From: an uncultured Methanomassiliicoccaceae archaeon | GTDB taxonomy: Archaea; Thermoplasmatota; Thermoplasmata; Methanomassiliicoccales; Methanomethylophilaceae | NCBI GenBank assembly: GCA_905187815.1 | Contig: CAJJJM010000003.1 | Coordinates: forward strand, 62,001 to 126,000 | Length of the DNA: 64,000 bases | Direction of reading: 5' to 3' | Made by a program: the position numbers and the translations under genes | Notes under the pieces: model-generated | Databases searched by the model: none | What the model saw: the letters and a program-made list of their open reading frames with translations, nothing else | What the model was told of the DNA's origin: nothing | Part shown: piece by piece, positions 32,449 through 41,164 of the stretch | Layout of the letters: every line of letters begins with the position of its first letter | How positions within the stretch are numbered: position 1 is the stretch's first letter

Positions 32449-34093
32449 GGGAGTAGATCTCGTGGTCTTCGGGACGATGACTGTCGTGTTCCTGATCGTC
32501 ACGCTCGTCCTGGGATGGTACGGCTACAAGAACACACGCAACAACGAGGAGTTCCTCCTGGGCCGCAACAAGGCAGGCCCTGTGATCATCGCGCTCTCAT
32601 ACGGTGCGACATTCCTCTCGGCCTCCGCGGTCATCGGGTTCGGCGGACAGGCCGCTGTCCACGGGATGTCGGTCATGTGGCTCTGCTTCCTGAACCTCTT
32701 CGTGGGATTGATCGTCGCGTTCCTCATCTTCGGAGGACCGACCCGCAGGAAGGGCAGGGCCCTCGGTGCTTCCACCTACGCCGATCTTCTCGGGAAGATC
32801 TTCAAGTCGAAGGGGATCAGGGCGTTCACAGCCATCCTCATCATCGTGATGATGCCCATCTACGCGGCCGCCGTCCTCAAGGGTGGTGTCAATTCCCTGG
32901 CGGTCATCACAGGCCTCACCGAGTACTACGACTACATACTCATAGCGCTCGCCGTGATCGTCGCCGTATACGTGGTCTACGGCGGTATCATCGCCGTCAT
33001 GTACAACGACGCCTTCCAGGCAGCCATCATGTTCATCGGGATGGTGGTCATCCTGGTGGTCACATACTCCTACTTCGGGGGTGTCACAGCGGGCAACTCT
33101 GCTCTCGACGGCCTCTGGGACCAGTCAATCGTGGACATCGGGAACATCGGGGTCCAGGACGGATTCAACGGCTGGACATCGTTCTCCGACTTCGGCTCCA
33201 AGGAGTGGCTGACAGTCGTCACCACATTCCTGCTCGGAGTGGGCATCGGCGCCCTCACGCAGCCCCAGCTCGCCGTCAGGTTCATGTCCGCCAAGAACGA
33301 CAGGGACCTGAACAAGTCCCTCATCGTCGGATCCGTGTTCATGCTGGCCATCGTCGGCTCCGCATACACAGTCGGTGCGCTCAGCAACGTCTACTTCATG
33401 GACCACTACGGCATGACGGCGTTCGAGTACATCTCCCAGATGGGCCTCGGAACCGACTTCATCATACCCGAGTACATCCTGGAGCTGTTCAGCACGATCT
33501 CGTTCGGTGACATCTTCGTGTCGCTGTTCCTGCTCTCCCTGGTCTGCGCTGCCATCTCCACCATCAGCGCGCTCCTCCACACGATCGGTGCCGCAGGCGG
33601 CTACGACCTCTACACTCTCTGGAAGAACAAGAAGGGGCACATGACCGGAGACTCCCAGTCGGTCAACCTGAACCGTGTCGTCATAGTCCTGGTGATGGTG
33701 CTGACCGTCGTCTACTGCTACATGATGCCCAACGACATCATCGCGAAGGCCACGTCCGTGTTCATGGGCATCACCGCAGCCGCGCTGCTTCCCGCCTACT
33801 TCCACGGACTCTACTCAAAGAACCCCTGCAGGAAGGCAGCCATCACCAGCATGGTCGTGGGGACCGTGGTGTACCTGTTCTTCGCGCTGTTCATCAACAG
33901 CGGGACGAGCATATTCCTGCCCATCTGCGAGCTGTTGACCGGACAGAGCGTCCTGTTCCCCGACAGCATCCTCGCCAGCACCGACGCGCTGGTCATCGCC
34001 CTTCCCGCATCGATCATAGCGATGGTCATCGCCCTCGTGTACTTCAGGCATATCGAGGGACAGGAGCCGGTTGCGGAATCCGAATCGGCTTGA
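32438..34093 (+). CDS. Sodium:solute symporter (SSS family)
   Basis: The 551-residue protein has about 13 transmembrane helices and SSS features: YKNTRNNEEFLLGRNKAGP, LSYGATFLSASAVIGFGGQAA and GGIIAVMYNDAFQAAIMFIGM, with GALTQPQLAVRFMSAKNDRDL in the middle. It should import a small organic solute with Na+; the substrate is not readable from sequence. It starts inside the accessory gene; an ATG 9 nt upstream (32429) is an alternative. Confidence 0.92.
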   Translation: MASEGVDLVVFGTMTVVFLIVTLVLGWYGYKNTRNNEEFLLGRNKAGPVIIALSYGATFLSASAVIGFGGQAAVHGMSVMWLCFLNLFVGLIVAFLIFGGPTRRKGRALGASTYADLLGKIFKSKGIRAFTAILIIVMMPIYAAAVLKGGVNSLAVITGLTEYYDYILIALAVIVAVYVVYGGIIAVMYNDAFQAAIMFIGMVVILVVTYSYFGGVTAGNSALDGLWDQSIVDIGNIGVQDGFNGWTSFSDFGSKEWLTVVTTFLLGVGIGALTQPQLAVRFMSAKNDRDLNKSLIVGSVFMLAIVGSAYTVGALSNVYFMDHYGMTAFEYISQMGLGTDFIIPEYILELFSTISFGDIFVSLFLLSLVCAAISTISALLHTIGAAGGYDLYTLWKNKKGHMTGDSQSVNLNRVVIVLVMVLTVVYCYMMPNDIIAKATSVFMGITAAALLPAYFHGLYSKNPCRKAAITSMVVGTVVYLFFALFINSGTSIFLPICELLTGQSVLFPDSILASTDALVIALPASIIAMVIALVYFRHIEGQEPVAESESA

Positions 34094-34399
34094 ATACTAG
34101 CTATTAGGATTTGAATTCAAACCATTTATACAAACCATTTACCCTCTTTTTTCACACAGACCGTATGAAAAACATGTGGATACATACATCCAGGTTTACA
34201 TCCAACACTATTTAAATATGATGGAAATTTGCATTGTTAAGAGGGCATTGTATATCTAGATTTCCATAGAATTGCAACATTCTATTGTATTTAATTCGAT
34301 TTTGATAGACTTTTATTTATACTACTTTAATATTTTTAATCATAGGTTTCGAGTTTGATGACTGATATTATTCATCGAGACCAATCCGGGAGAAGTAAT
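34094..34399. other. AT-rich intergenic region, 306 nt
   Basis: No gene is visible. CAAACCATTTA occurs twice (34118 and 34131, period 13) just after the symporter. ATGGAAAT and ATTTCCAT form a distant 8-bp inverted repeat (about 34221 and 34260). TATA-like TTTAATATTTTTAAT near 34330 fits the promoter of the small regulator. The GC content drops sharply here compared with flanking genes. Confidence 0.6.
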
Positions 34400-34693
34400 A
34401 TGGCAAAAAAGGACAACTCTGATGGGGTCACGGCTTTCGAGGAGAAGCACATGATCTCTATGCTCATGTTTCTCGGGGCCAACGGCCCGAGCAGGAAGAT
34501 CGACATCTACGAGGGTGTATCCTCCAACCCCAGGATGCCTGACAAGCTCAACCACCTCGAGGAGATCGGACTTGTCACGCAGGAGATGGACGTGGTCACC
34601 CGTTCCACGATCGTCACCCTCACGCCGGCGGGTGAACAGGTTGCCAGCCTCTTCGTCGCCATAGACAAGTGCATAAAGGGAATCCAGAGATGA
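34400..34693 (+). CDS. Winged-helix transcriptional regulator, 97 residues
   Basis: The protein AFEEKHMISMLMFLGANGPSRKIDIYEGVSSNPRMPDKLNHLEEIGLVTQE followed by TIVTLTPAGEQVASLFV has the helix-turn-helix and wing of small archaeal MarR/ArsR-like regulators. The ATG at 34400 has GGGAG 8 nt upstream. It is 34 nt upstream of an ABC ATPase. The ligand is unknown. Confidence 0.8.
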   Translation: MAKKDNSDGVTAFEEKHMISMLMFLGANGPSRKIDIYEGVSSNPRMPDKLNHLEEIGLVTQEMDVVTRSTIVTLTPAGEQVASLFVAIDKCIKGIQR

Positions 34694-34727
34694 AACGAGG
34701 GGCCTGGGGATTAAGTACCTCCTCGGC

Positions 34728-35543
34728 ATGGCGCAATCCATGGATAAGGCGCTCGAGTTGAGGGACGTCTCTGTTGTCAGGGGCGGCAAGTACATCCTCA
34801 GGTCCATCGATCTTGACATATCCAAGGGCGAGAACGTTGCGGTCATAGGCCCCAACGGCTCAGGCAAAACCACACTCATTAAGCTTCTACGCGGAGAGAT
34901 CCATCCGTACTACGATGAGGAGCATCCTGCCACGATGAGGATCTTCGGTATGGAGAGATGGAACCTCTTCGACCTCCGCAGCCGCATGGGCGTAGTCTCC
35001 ATGGACCTGCAGAGCATGTTCCGTCCGGACACTCGCGTCCACGAGGTCATATGCTCGGGCTTCTTCAACAGCCTGGACGTATTCAGGAACCACACGGTCA
35101 CCGACGACATGGTCAGGGCCGTCTACGAGGCTGCGCTCATGATGGGCATCGAGGACATCCTCGACCGCCCGATAGAGAACCTCTCTCTGGGTGAGATGAG
35201 GAGGGCCCTCATCGCCAGGGCCATGGTCACCAAGCCCGACCTGCTGGTGCTTGACGAGCCCATGACGGGCCTGGACATAGTGATGAAATCGAAGTTCCGC
35301 TCCATGTTCGACATCCTCATCGAAAGAGGTGTCAGCATAGTCATGATCACCCATGAGCTCACAGACATCCCCGCTTCAGTCAGACGTGTGGTCATGGTCA
35401 AGGACGGGCGCATCTTCGCTGACGGTGACAAGGGGGAGCTGCTCACCGATTCGAAGGTGTCGGAGCTTTACGGCGAAAGTATAAAGGTGGAGAGTCAGAA
35501 TGGAATCTACCGTATGCGTCTCGCCGACGATGTGATCCAATGA
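34728..35543 (+). CDS. ABC-type ATPase, orphan
   Basis: The 271-residue ATPase has Walker A GPNGSGKTT, signature LSLGEMRRALIARAMV, Walker B LLVLDEPMTGLD and switch ITHEL. No permease gene is adjacent, so it may serve a distant transporter or act as a soluble ATPase like YfmF/ModF relatives. A second ATG at 34740 lies about 28 nt after a TTAAGTA box and could be the true leaderless start. It overlaps the next gene by four bases. Confidence 0.88.
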   Translation: MAQSMDKALELRDVSVVRGGKYILRSIDLDISKGENVAVIGPNGSGKTTLIKLLRGEIHPYYDEEHPATMRIFGMERWNLFDLRSRMGVVSMDLQSMFRPDTRVHEVICSGFFNSLDVFRNHTVTDDMVRAVYEAALMMGIEDILDRPIENLSLGEMRRALIARAMVTKPDLLVLDEPMTGLDIVMKSKFRSMFDILIERGVSIVMITHELTDIPASVRRVVMVKDGRIFADGDKGELLTDSKVSELYGESIKVESQNGIYRMRLADDVIQ

Positions 35544-36010
35544 AGTACATATGTCACGACTGCGGGTACGAGATACCCGATGGCATGGATTTCTGTCCGC
35601 GCTGTGGATGTGTGAAGGACAAATCCACCCCTGTGGACGACCAGACAGGCATGCCTCTGGGCATCTGTCCGCATTGCGGGGCATCCACCAACCCCGGCGA
35701 TGCGTTCTGCGGTTCATGCGGGTCCCCTCTGCCCGAGGTCAGGATGATGGTCCCGAAGATGAGGAAGAACGGCATGATCGCGATAATACTGGCCATGTTC
35801 CCGGGATTCTTCAACGTCTTCGGGTTCGGTCACCTCGTCCTCAAGGACTGGTCGAAAGGGGCCATGTTCCTGGCGATGTCCGTGATACTGTTCTACATCA
35901 ACGGCGGATTCATACCGACGACGATGCTGATGTCGATACTGTCCATCGCGGTGTACTTCTACCAATGCATGGATCTCATAAGGGTCGTATACTCTCCGGA
36001 GGTCCACTGA
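35540..36010 (+). CDS. Double zinc-ribbon membrane protein
   Basis: The 156-residue protein has two zinc ribbons, CHDCGYEIPDGMDFCPRCGC (5-24) and CPHCGASTNPGDAFCGSCGS (about 43-62). They are followed by a hydrophobic domain of two to three helices with GFFNVFGFGHLVLKDWSKG, resembling TM2-type proteins. It is coupled to the ABC ATPase upstream and rfcL downstream (ATGA overlap on both sides). The function is unknown. Confidence 0.8.
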   Translation: MKYICHDCGYEIPDGMDFCPRCGCVKDKSTPVDDQTGMPLGICPHCGASTNPGDAFCGSCGSPLPEVRMMVPKMRKNGMIAIILAMFPGFFNVFGFGHLVLKDWSKGAMFLAMSVILFYINGGFIPTTMLMSILSIAVYFYQCMDLIRVVYSPEVH

Positions 36011-37494
36011 TGGACTGGACCGAGAAGTACCGTCCGCAGACTCTCGATCAGGTCATAGGCAACCCGACCGCCGTCAACAGCCTCAGGGCATGGGCCAGGA
36101 GCTGGGAGAAGGGGACTCCGGAGGTGAGGGTGGCGATCCTGAGGGGTCCGCCCGGAGTTGGGAAGACGACCTCCGCCGAGGCCCTGGCCAGGGAGATGGG
36201 CTGGAGCATCGTCGAGATGAACGCCTCGGACCAGCGTACGGGCAAAGCGATCGAGGACGTGGCCCTGAGGGGTTCGATGTTCGAGACCTTCGCCGACGAC
36301 GGATCCTTCACGAGGTCGTCGGAGGGCGGCCGCAAGCTCATCGTACTGGACGAGGCCGACAACTTCTACGGCAACAGCGACAAGGGCGCCATCCCTGTGG
36401 TCAACGCACTCATAAAGGGGACGGCCCAGCCGGTCATCCTGATCGTCAACGACTTCTACGAGCTCAGCAGGAAGAGCTCCGCCGTCAACGACAGCACCCT
36501 GCAGATCACGTTCAAGAAGCCGCAGGCCTCGACCATCGCCAAGGCGCTATACAGGATCGCAGACGCCGAGGGCGTCGAGGTCGACCCAGAGGCGATGGAG
36601 CGCATCGCGATGAACGCCAACGGGGATATGCGCGCAGCCGTCAGGAACCTGGAGTCCCTGGCGCTCGGCCAGGACTCCGTCACCCTGGAGATGACCGAAG
36701 ACCTCTCTCCGAGGGACACGCGCTCCGACATCTACGATCTGATGAAGGCCGTGTTCCTGAGTGGGGACCCGTCGGAGGCCCGCAGGAAGGGCATGGAGGT
36801 CGACGAGGATCCGGGTATGGTCCTCATGTGGATTGACGAGAACATGCCCACGGAATGCACTGACACAGGGGATCTGATCAGGGGCTACGAGAAGCTCTCA
36901 AGGGCAGACATATTCATGAGCAGGGTCTATCGCAGGCAGTACTACCGTTTCTGGTCCTATGCCAAGGACATGATGACCTTCGGGGTCTGCGCGTCCAAGC
37001 GCTCCAAGTCCCGTCCGGGGACCAGGATCAACTTCCCAGCGTACCTGGGCCGCATGTCCCGCAGCAAGAAGGTCCGCATGGTCAGGGACTCCATCTCGCT
37101 CAAGCTCGCCGGGCACCTGCACACCACCACACGCAGGGTCCAGAACGACGTCGTCCCCTACGTCAGGACAATGATGTCCAACGATGCGGAGCTCCGTCTC
37201 CACCTGGCCGACGAGCTGGACCTCGATGCCGACGAGCTGGCGATGCTGATGGCCAAGAAGGCGGATTCGGCCGCCGTCAAGTCCGTCTTCAAGGAGGTCG
37301 AGGCCCTCCGTCAGGCGAGGATATCCGCCGCCGTGCCGAAGGTCGTGGAGAGGGTCAGCATTGACGCCCCTCCCGCCGCCCCTCCGAAAGCATCAAAAGC
37401 CGATACGCCTGTCGAGGCGAAGGTCGAAGCAAAGCCGAAGGCCAGGACCCAGAAGGCGTCCGCCAAGGGCCAGAGGAGCCTCTTCGACTTCTGA
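36010..37494 (+). CDS. rfcL: Replication factor C large subunit
   Basis: RFC-L is part of the clamp loader that puts PCNA on DNA. The 494 residues show WTEKYRPQTLDQVIGNPTAV, Walker A GPPGVGKTT at 46-54, Walker B IVLDEADN and the sensor region. A lysine/alanine-rich C-terminal tail ends in the PCNA-interacting motif GQRSLFDF. The length is as in other euryarchaea. It sits in a tight operon between a zinc-ribbon gene and taw1; the small subunit gene is not in the window. Confidence 0.96.
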   Translation: MDWTEKYRPQTLDQVIGNPTAVNSLRAWARSWEKGTPEVRVAILRGPPGVGKTTSAEALAREMGWSIVEMNASDQRTGKAIEDVALRGSMFETFADDGSFTRSSEGGRKLIVLDEADNFYGNSDKGAIPVVNALIKGTAQPVILIVNDFYELSRKSSAVNDSTLQITFKKPQASTIAKALYRIADAEGVEVDPEAMERIAMNANGDMRAAVRNLESLALGQDSVTLEMTEDLSPRDTRSDIYDLMKAVFLSGDPSEARRKGMEVDEDPGMVLMWIDENMPTECTDTGDLIRGYEKLSRADIFMSRVYRRQYYRFWSYAKDMMTFGVCASKRSKSRPGTRINFPAYLGRMSRSKKVRMVRDSISLKLAGHLHTTTRRVQNDVVPYVRTMMSNDAELRLHLADELDLDADELAMLMAKKADSAAVKSVFKEVEALRQARISAAVPKVVERVSIDAPPAAPPKASKADTPVEAKVEAKPKARTQKASAKGQRSLFDF

Positions 37495-37498
37495 TAAC

Positions 37499-38446
37499 AT
37501 GGACCAGGCATACCGCGACCAGCTGATCAAGCAGCAGTACAGGCTGTACAAGGACCATTCGGCCGTAAAGCTCTGTCATTGGATGAAGGAGAGCATGCTC
37601 CGCGGGAGATGCTGCTACAAGCAGGACTTCTACGGGATAGACTCCCACAGATGTCTACAGATGACGCCCGCCCTCAACGAGTGCAGCCATCAGTGCACAT
37701 TCTGCTGGAGGGTCCAGGACAAGGACTTCCAGGTGGACGACTGGGCCGAGCCGAAGGAGATGCTGGACGCCCTGATCGAGGGCCAGAGGAAGCTTGTGTC
37801 CGGATTCAAGGGAGATCCACGGTGCGACCTCAAGCGCTACGAGGAGGCCAGGAATCCCAACCAGGTTGCGATCTCGCTCGCAGGGGAGCCGATAACGTAC
37901 CCTTATCTGTCTGAGTTCATCAGGGAGTGTCACAGGCGCAACATGACCACGTTCATGGTTACCAACGGCACCTACCCGGATAAGCTTGAGGCCCTCGACA
38001 CCCTGCCCATGCAGCTCTACGTCACTGTCGCGGCTCCTAACGAGGAGGTCTACAGACAGGTGTGCAGACCAAAGGTCCCCGACGGATGGCAGCGCCTGAT
38101 GAGGACCCTCGAGATGATGCCGTCGCTCGACACCCGCACCGTCGTCCGTCATACGCTGGTCAAGGACGTGAACTTCGGTTGGGTGGACGACTATGCCAGG
38201 CTTGACAGGATCGCCGATCCGGACCTGGTCGAGCCCAAGGGATACGTCTTCGTCGGAAGTTCGAGGAACCGCCTCTCTATCTCATGCATGCCGTCGTTCG
38301 CCGAGATCAGGGACTTCTCCCAGCAGCTGGGATCCCGCATCGGTATGGAGCTGATCAAGGAACGTGAGGACAGCCGCGTGGTCCTGCTGGGTCATCCAGG
38401 CGAGGAGACCGATGTCCGCAAGCTCTACGGGATGCCGAAGGACTGA
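37499..38446 (+). CDS. taw1: 4-demethylwyosine synthase (Taw1/TYW1)
   Basis: Taw1 is the radical-SAM enzyme that makes the tricyclic base of wyosine at position 37 of tRNA-Phe from m1G and pyruvate. The 315 residues carry the radical-SAM cluster C62-x3-C66-x2-C69 and the second cluster cysteines C26, C39 and C52, matching the known archaeal numbering. SLAGEPITYPYL is the conserved SAM-site segment. It starts 4 nt after rfcL. Confidence 0.96.
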   Translation: MDQAYRDQLIKQQYRLYKDHSAVKLCHWMKESMLRGRCCYKQDFYGIDSHRCLQMTPALNECSHQCTFCWRVQDKDFQVDDWAEPKEMLDALIEGQRKLVSGFKGDPRCDLKRYEEARNPNQVAISLAGEPITYPYLSEFIRECHRRNMTTFMVTNGTYPDKLEALDTLPMQLYVTVAAPNEEVYRQVCRPKVPDGWQRLMRTLEMMPSLDTRTVVRHTLVKDVNFGWVDDYARLDRIADPDLVEPKGYVFVGSSRNRLSISCMPSFAEIRDFSQQLGSRIGMELIKEREDSRVVLLGHPGEETDVRKLYGMPKD

Positions 38447-38508
38447 TCGGGAAACCGCTGGAACATTCGTCGTCCGGCGTATGGAGAAGAGGGGTCTCCC
38501 CCTCGAGT

Positions 38509-38787
38509 TTAAAAGCTGAGCGTGTTCGTGTAGAACAGGTAGGCGAGTACGACTATGTGCAGGACTAGGAACACGTAGACGAGCTTGAACTTCAGCTTCC
38601 TCGTCTTGTGCCTGGCGTACTTCATCCCGGCGACCGCGCCCCACGGTCCGATGAGGGCCGCTATCAGCAGGGTCGACTCCTTGGTGCGCCACTGGTCGTT
38701 CTTGGCCTTGTGCTTGTCCCAGACGTACATCGCGAACGCGATCACGTTCAGGATGACATAGACGATCAGGAACAGGGTCGCGTCCAT
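38509..38787 (-). CDS. DUF1294 membrane protein
   Basis: The 92-residue protein has about three hydrophobic helices and the DUF1294 signature YVWDKHKAKNDQWRTKESTLLIAALIGPWGAVAGMKYARHKTRK. The function is unknown. It overlaps the stop region of the flavodoxin gene upstream, so the two are probably co-transcribed. Confidence 0.88.
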   Translation of the reverse strand: MDATLFLIVYVILNVIAFAMYVWDKHKAKNDQWRTKESTLLIAALIGPWGAVAGMKYARHKTRKLKFKLVYVFLVLHIVVLAYLFYTNTLSF

Positions 38788-38789
38788 GT

Positions 38790-39194
38790 TCACAGCTCTG
38801 CGATGAAGTCGTCGACGGCCTTCGGGAAACCGGCCTCGTTCATCTCGTCGGCCTTCTTGTTGAAGTACACGGCCTTCTGGATGCCGAGCTGCTCCGCGAC
38901 CGCGTCGCGCTGCTTGTCTCCCTTCTCCCCGTTGTACATGCAGTCGATGAAGAGGAACAGCCTCTTCTGGACGAGTGAGTCCTTGTTCTTCTCGATGTAC
39001 TCCACCAGGGGCTTGTAGGGTTTGCCTGCGTGGATTCCGGTGCCGAAGACGATGGTGTCGTACTCGGTGGTGTTGATCATGGTGATCTCCTTGAGGTTGA
39101 AGATGTCGGCACCGATCTTCCTGGCGATGTACTCGGCGAATTTCTTGGTGTTCTTCGTCATTCCGGTTGCGTAGATGACTGCGGTTTTTCCCAT
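38790..39194 (-). CDS. Flavodoxin-domain protein
   Basis: The 134-residue protein begins KTAVIYATGMTKNTKKFAEYIARKIGAD, the FMN phosphate loop of flavodoxins, and contains YDTIVFGTGIHAGKPYKPLVEYIEKN as in the HemG/flavodoxin_5 group. It is likely a small electron carrier. It is divergent from the HxlR regulator at 39398 across 203 nt. Confidence 0.85.
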   Translation of the reverse strand: MGKTAVIYATGMTKNTKKFAEYIARKIGADIFNLKEITMINTTEYDTIVFGTGIHAGKPYKPLVEYIEKNKDSLVQKRLFLFIDCMYNGEKGDKQRDAVAEQLGIQKAVYFNKKADEMNEAGFPKAVDDFIAEL

Positions 39195-39365
39195 CCATAT
39201 CCCTTCCGAAGGTCCCGAGCCTGTCGGTCGTCGTTCAGACGGCTGCTCGGTTCCCGGTGAGACCAGTAATGGTTCCTGGATTCAAAAATATTATAGAAGG
39301 TTGGTCGACGGCTCGGGGTGCTGGTCTTCGGAACTGCTTCGGAGAGGCCGATGCAGTCTGTGGAT

Positions 39366-39389
39366 GATATTAAATATCCTAATGATATC
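39366..39389 (+). promoter_or_regulatory. Palindrome over the TATA box of the HxlR gene
   Basis: GATATTAAATATC (39366-39378) is a perfect palindrome around a central A. It contains the TATA box, with its centre 26 nt before the ATG. GATATC recurs at 39384-39389. A dimeric regulator here would exclude TBP, so HxlR autorepression is likely. The rest of the gap to 39195 holds only a minus-strand TATA-like TATAATATTTTT near 39290 for the flavodoxin gene. Confidence 0.55.
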
Positions 39390-39397
39390 AAAAAGTC

Positions 39398-39814
39398 ATG
39401 AACCCCCAGTCGGCCCGCTACAACTGCTCCATCGATGCCGCAATGTCGGTCATCGAGGGGAGATGGAAGGGGACCATCATCTGCATGCTGGCGAATGACG
39501 GCACGCTGCGTTTCTCCGAGTTGCAGAGGAAGATCGGAGAGATCACATCCAGGATCCTGTCCAAACAGCTCAAGGAGCTCGAGGCGGACGGCATGATCAC
39601 GCGTCACGTCATCCCTGACGGCAAGGTGAAGGTGGAGTACGCCCTCACGGAGAAGGGGAAGTCGATCATCCCGGTCCTAGCCTCCCTCGCCGAGTGGGGC
39701 GCGATGCATCAGTGCATCCAGGTCATAGTCCCGGGCAGGGACGCCGTGTCACAGCTCTGCGACCTTGACCGCAACACGTCTCGTACGAGGTCCGTCGAAC
39801 TCACAGAGGAATAA
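39398..39814 (+). CDS. HxlR-family transcriptional regulator
   Basis: The 138-residue winged-helix protein has the HxlR core: CSIDAAMSVIEGRWKGTIICMLANDGTLRFSELQRKIGEITSRILSKQLKELEADGMI followed by VEYALTEKGKSIIPVLASLAEWG. The N-terminal cysteine is the kind used by redox-sensing members. It has no ribosome site and a TATA box 26 nt upstream, so it is probably leaderless. It overlaps the convergent YjbQ gene by 66 nt in its non-conserved tail. Confidence 0.9.
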   Translation: MNPQSARYNCSIDAAMSVIEGRWKGTIICMLANDGTLRFSELQRKIGEITSRILSKQLKELEADGMITRHVIPDGKVKVEYALTEKGKSIIPVLASLAEWGAMHQCIQVIVPGRDAVSQLCDLDRNTSRTRSVELTEE

Positions 39815-40153
39815 CCCCTGCCAGGTCCCCAGGACAAGGTCTCCGTCGGAGACTATGACGGTCTGCGACGGCCCGACGCACGACGTCCTCAGATGGGAGT
39901 GGGAGTTGCCCTCCGCATGCCTGTAGTCGTCCCTCTCGGGGAAGGCCCTCGAGAGGCCTGCGATCATGTCGGTCTTCACATCCGGGTCCGCGTTCTCGTT
40001 TATGGTGATGCCTGCGGTGGTGTGCAACGAGAAAACCACGCACAGGCCGTCCCTGACCCCGCTTCCCCTGACGACATCCCTCACTGCAGAGGTGATGTCG
40101 AGGATGTCCTGGCTGCCGCGCGTCCTGACCTCTATGGTACTGAAGCCGCCCAT
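39749..40153 (-). CDS. YjbQ/UPF0047 family protein
   Basis: The 134-residue protein contains VVFSLHTTAGITINENADPDVKTD, HAEGNSHSHLRTSCVGPSQTVIV and GTWQGLFLCEFDGPRTRRV, the conserved UPF0047 motifs with clustered histidines. Relatives have weak thiamine-phosphate synthase activity, so the real role is uncertain. The ATG at 40153 has a TATA-like ATATAT about 30 nt upstream. A TTG at 40177 extends it without conservation. Confidence 0.9.
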   Translation of the reverse strand: MGGFSTIEVRTRGSQDILDITSAVRDVVRGSGVRDGLCVVFSLHTTAGITINENADPDVKTDMIAGLSRAFPERDDYRHAEGNSHSHLRTSCVGPSQTVIVSDGDLVLGTWQGLFLCEFDGPRTRRVAVKVAEL

Positions 40154-40213
40154 AATATCGGGACGGCATCCACCCAATCATATATCTCTTAGACCATAAT
40201 GGAGGATGAGAAC

Positions 40214-41164
40214 ATGGCATACAGGATCGTCACCATCGACTCCGACAGGACGGCAGAGCTTCGGGAACGCTGCTCCGGCATGAACTTCTACACCTCAAAG
40301 GCGGACATCAACGGCATATGCGTGCAGCTCTACACGGAGAACCGCGATTACATGAACATGTGGCAGGACAACTTCTACCACATGTCCGATTCGGTCAGAT
40401 CCCATGCCAGGATCTACTGCCTGGATGACCCGTCCACCGACCTCCACGCCGAGTACGACATCTCCTCGTTCACCATGTTCCTGTTCAACTTCGACTACTA
40501 CGGATGGATCAAGAGCATTGCCCTAGGCATGGCAGGGAACATCCTGGAGGACGGTCACGGGATCTTCTCCGTGCACGGGGCCGCACTGGACATCGACGGA
40601 GCGGGGGTCACCCTCATCGCCCCGTCCAAGACCGGGAAGACCACGCAGTCCTGGGGTCTCCTGAGGATGGAGAACGCCCATCTCATCTCCGACGACTGGT
40701 ACTTCGTGTCCTTCGGGACTGGGAGGCCCTCGGTCGAGGGATCCGAGAAGAACTGCTACATAGACGCCGACATCGGCGACGTGTGGGAGGAGTACAAGCC
40801 CCTGGTCCAGGAGGTCAGGTTCGACAACAAGGGCCGCGGCATCGGCAACGTCAGATGGGTAGCCGGGGAGGGTTCCGTGATACACAGCACCTCCATGCGC
40901 TACGTCTTCCTGCTGAAGCGTGACGCCTCCGACGACAGGGCGGTCTACCGCATGTCCGCGGAGGAGGCCCTGGAGTACCTCTCCAGGGAGGGATTCTGCA
41001 ACCCCCACCAGCTGGTCTGCGACATCAGGAGGAGCAACCTCAGGAGGGAGTTCTTCTCCAGGTATCTCGGCGAGTGCGAGGTCTACATGGTCAACACCAC
41101 ATGCACCGCGGAGGAGACCCAGGAGAACATCCGTGGCGTCCTGTCAAGGAGGTGCGGGATATGA
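40214..41164 (+). CDS. P-loop protein, HPr-kinase-like
   Basis: The 316-residue protein has a Walker A, LIAPSKTGKTTQSWG (about 137-146), followed by LISDDWYFV. It resembles the HPr kinase/PEP-carboxykinase-type P-loop fold, with FSVHGAALDIDGAGVTLIAPSKTGKTT in the usual strand-loop-helix order. No substrate is evident; HPr is generally absent from methanogens. The ATG at 40214 has GGAGG 8 nt upstream, so I prefer it to ATG 40199. It overlaps the next gene by four bases. Confidence 0.7.
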   Translation: MAYRIVTIDSDRTAELRERCSGMNFYTSKADINGICVQLYTENRDYMNMWQDNFYHMSDSVRSHARIYCLDDPSTDLHAEYDISSFTMFLFNFDYYGWIKSIALGMAGNILEDGHGIFSVHGAALDIDGAGVTLIAPSKTGKTTQSWGLLRMENAHLISDDWYFVSFGTGRPSVEGSEKNCYIDADIGDVWEEYKPLVQEVRFDNKGRGIGNVRWVAGEGSVIHSTSMRYVFLLKRDASDDRAVYRMSAEEALEYLSREGFCNPHQLVCDIRRSNLRREFFSRYLGECEVYMVNTTCTAEETQENIRGVLSRRCGI

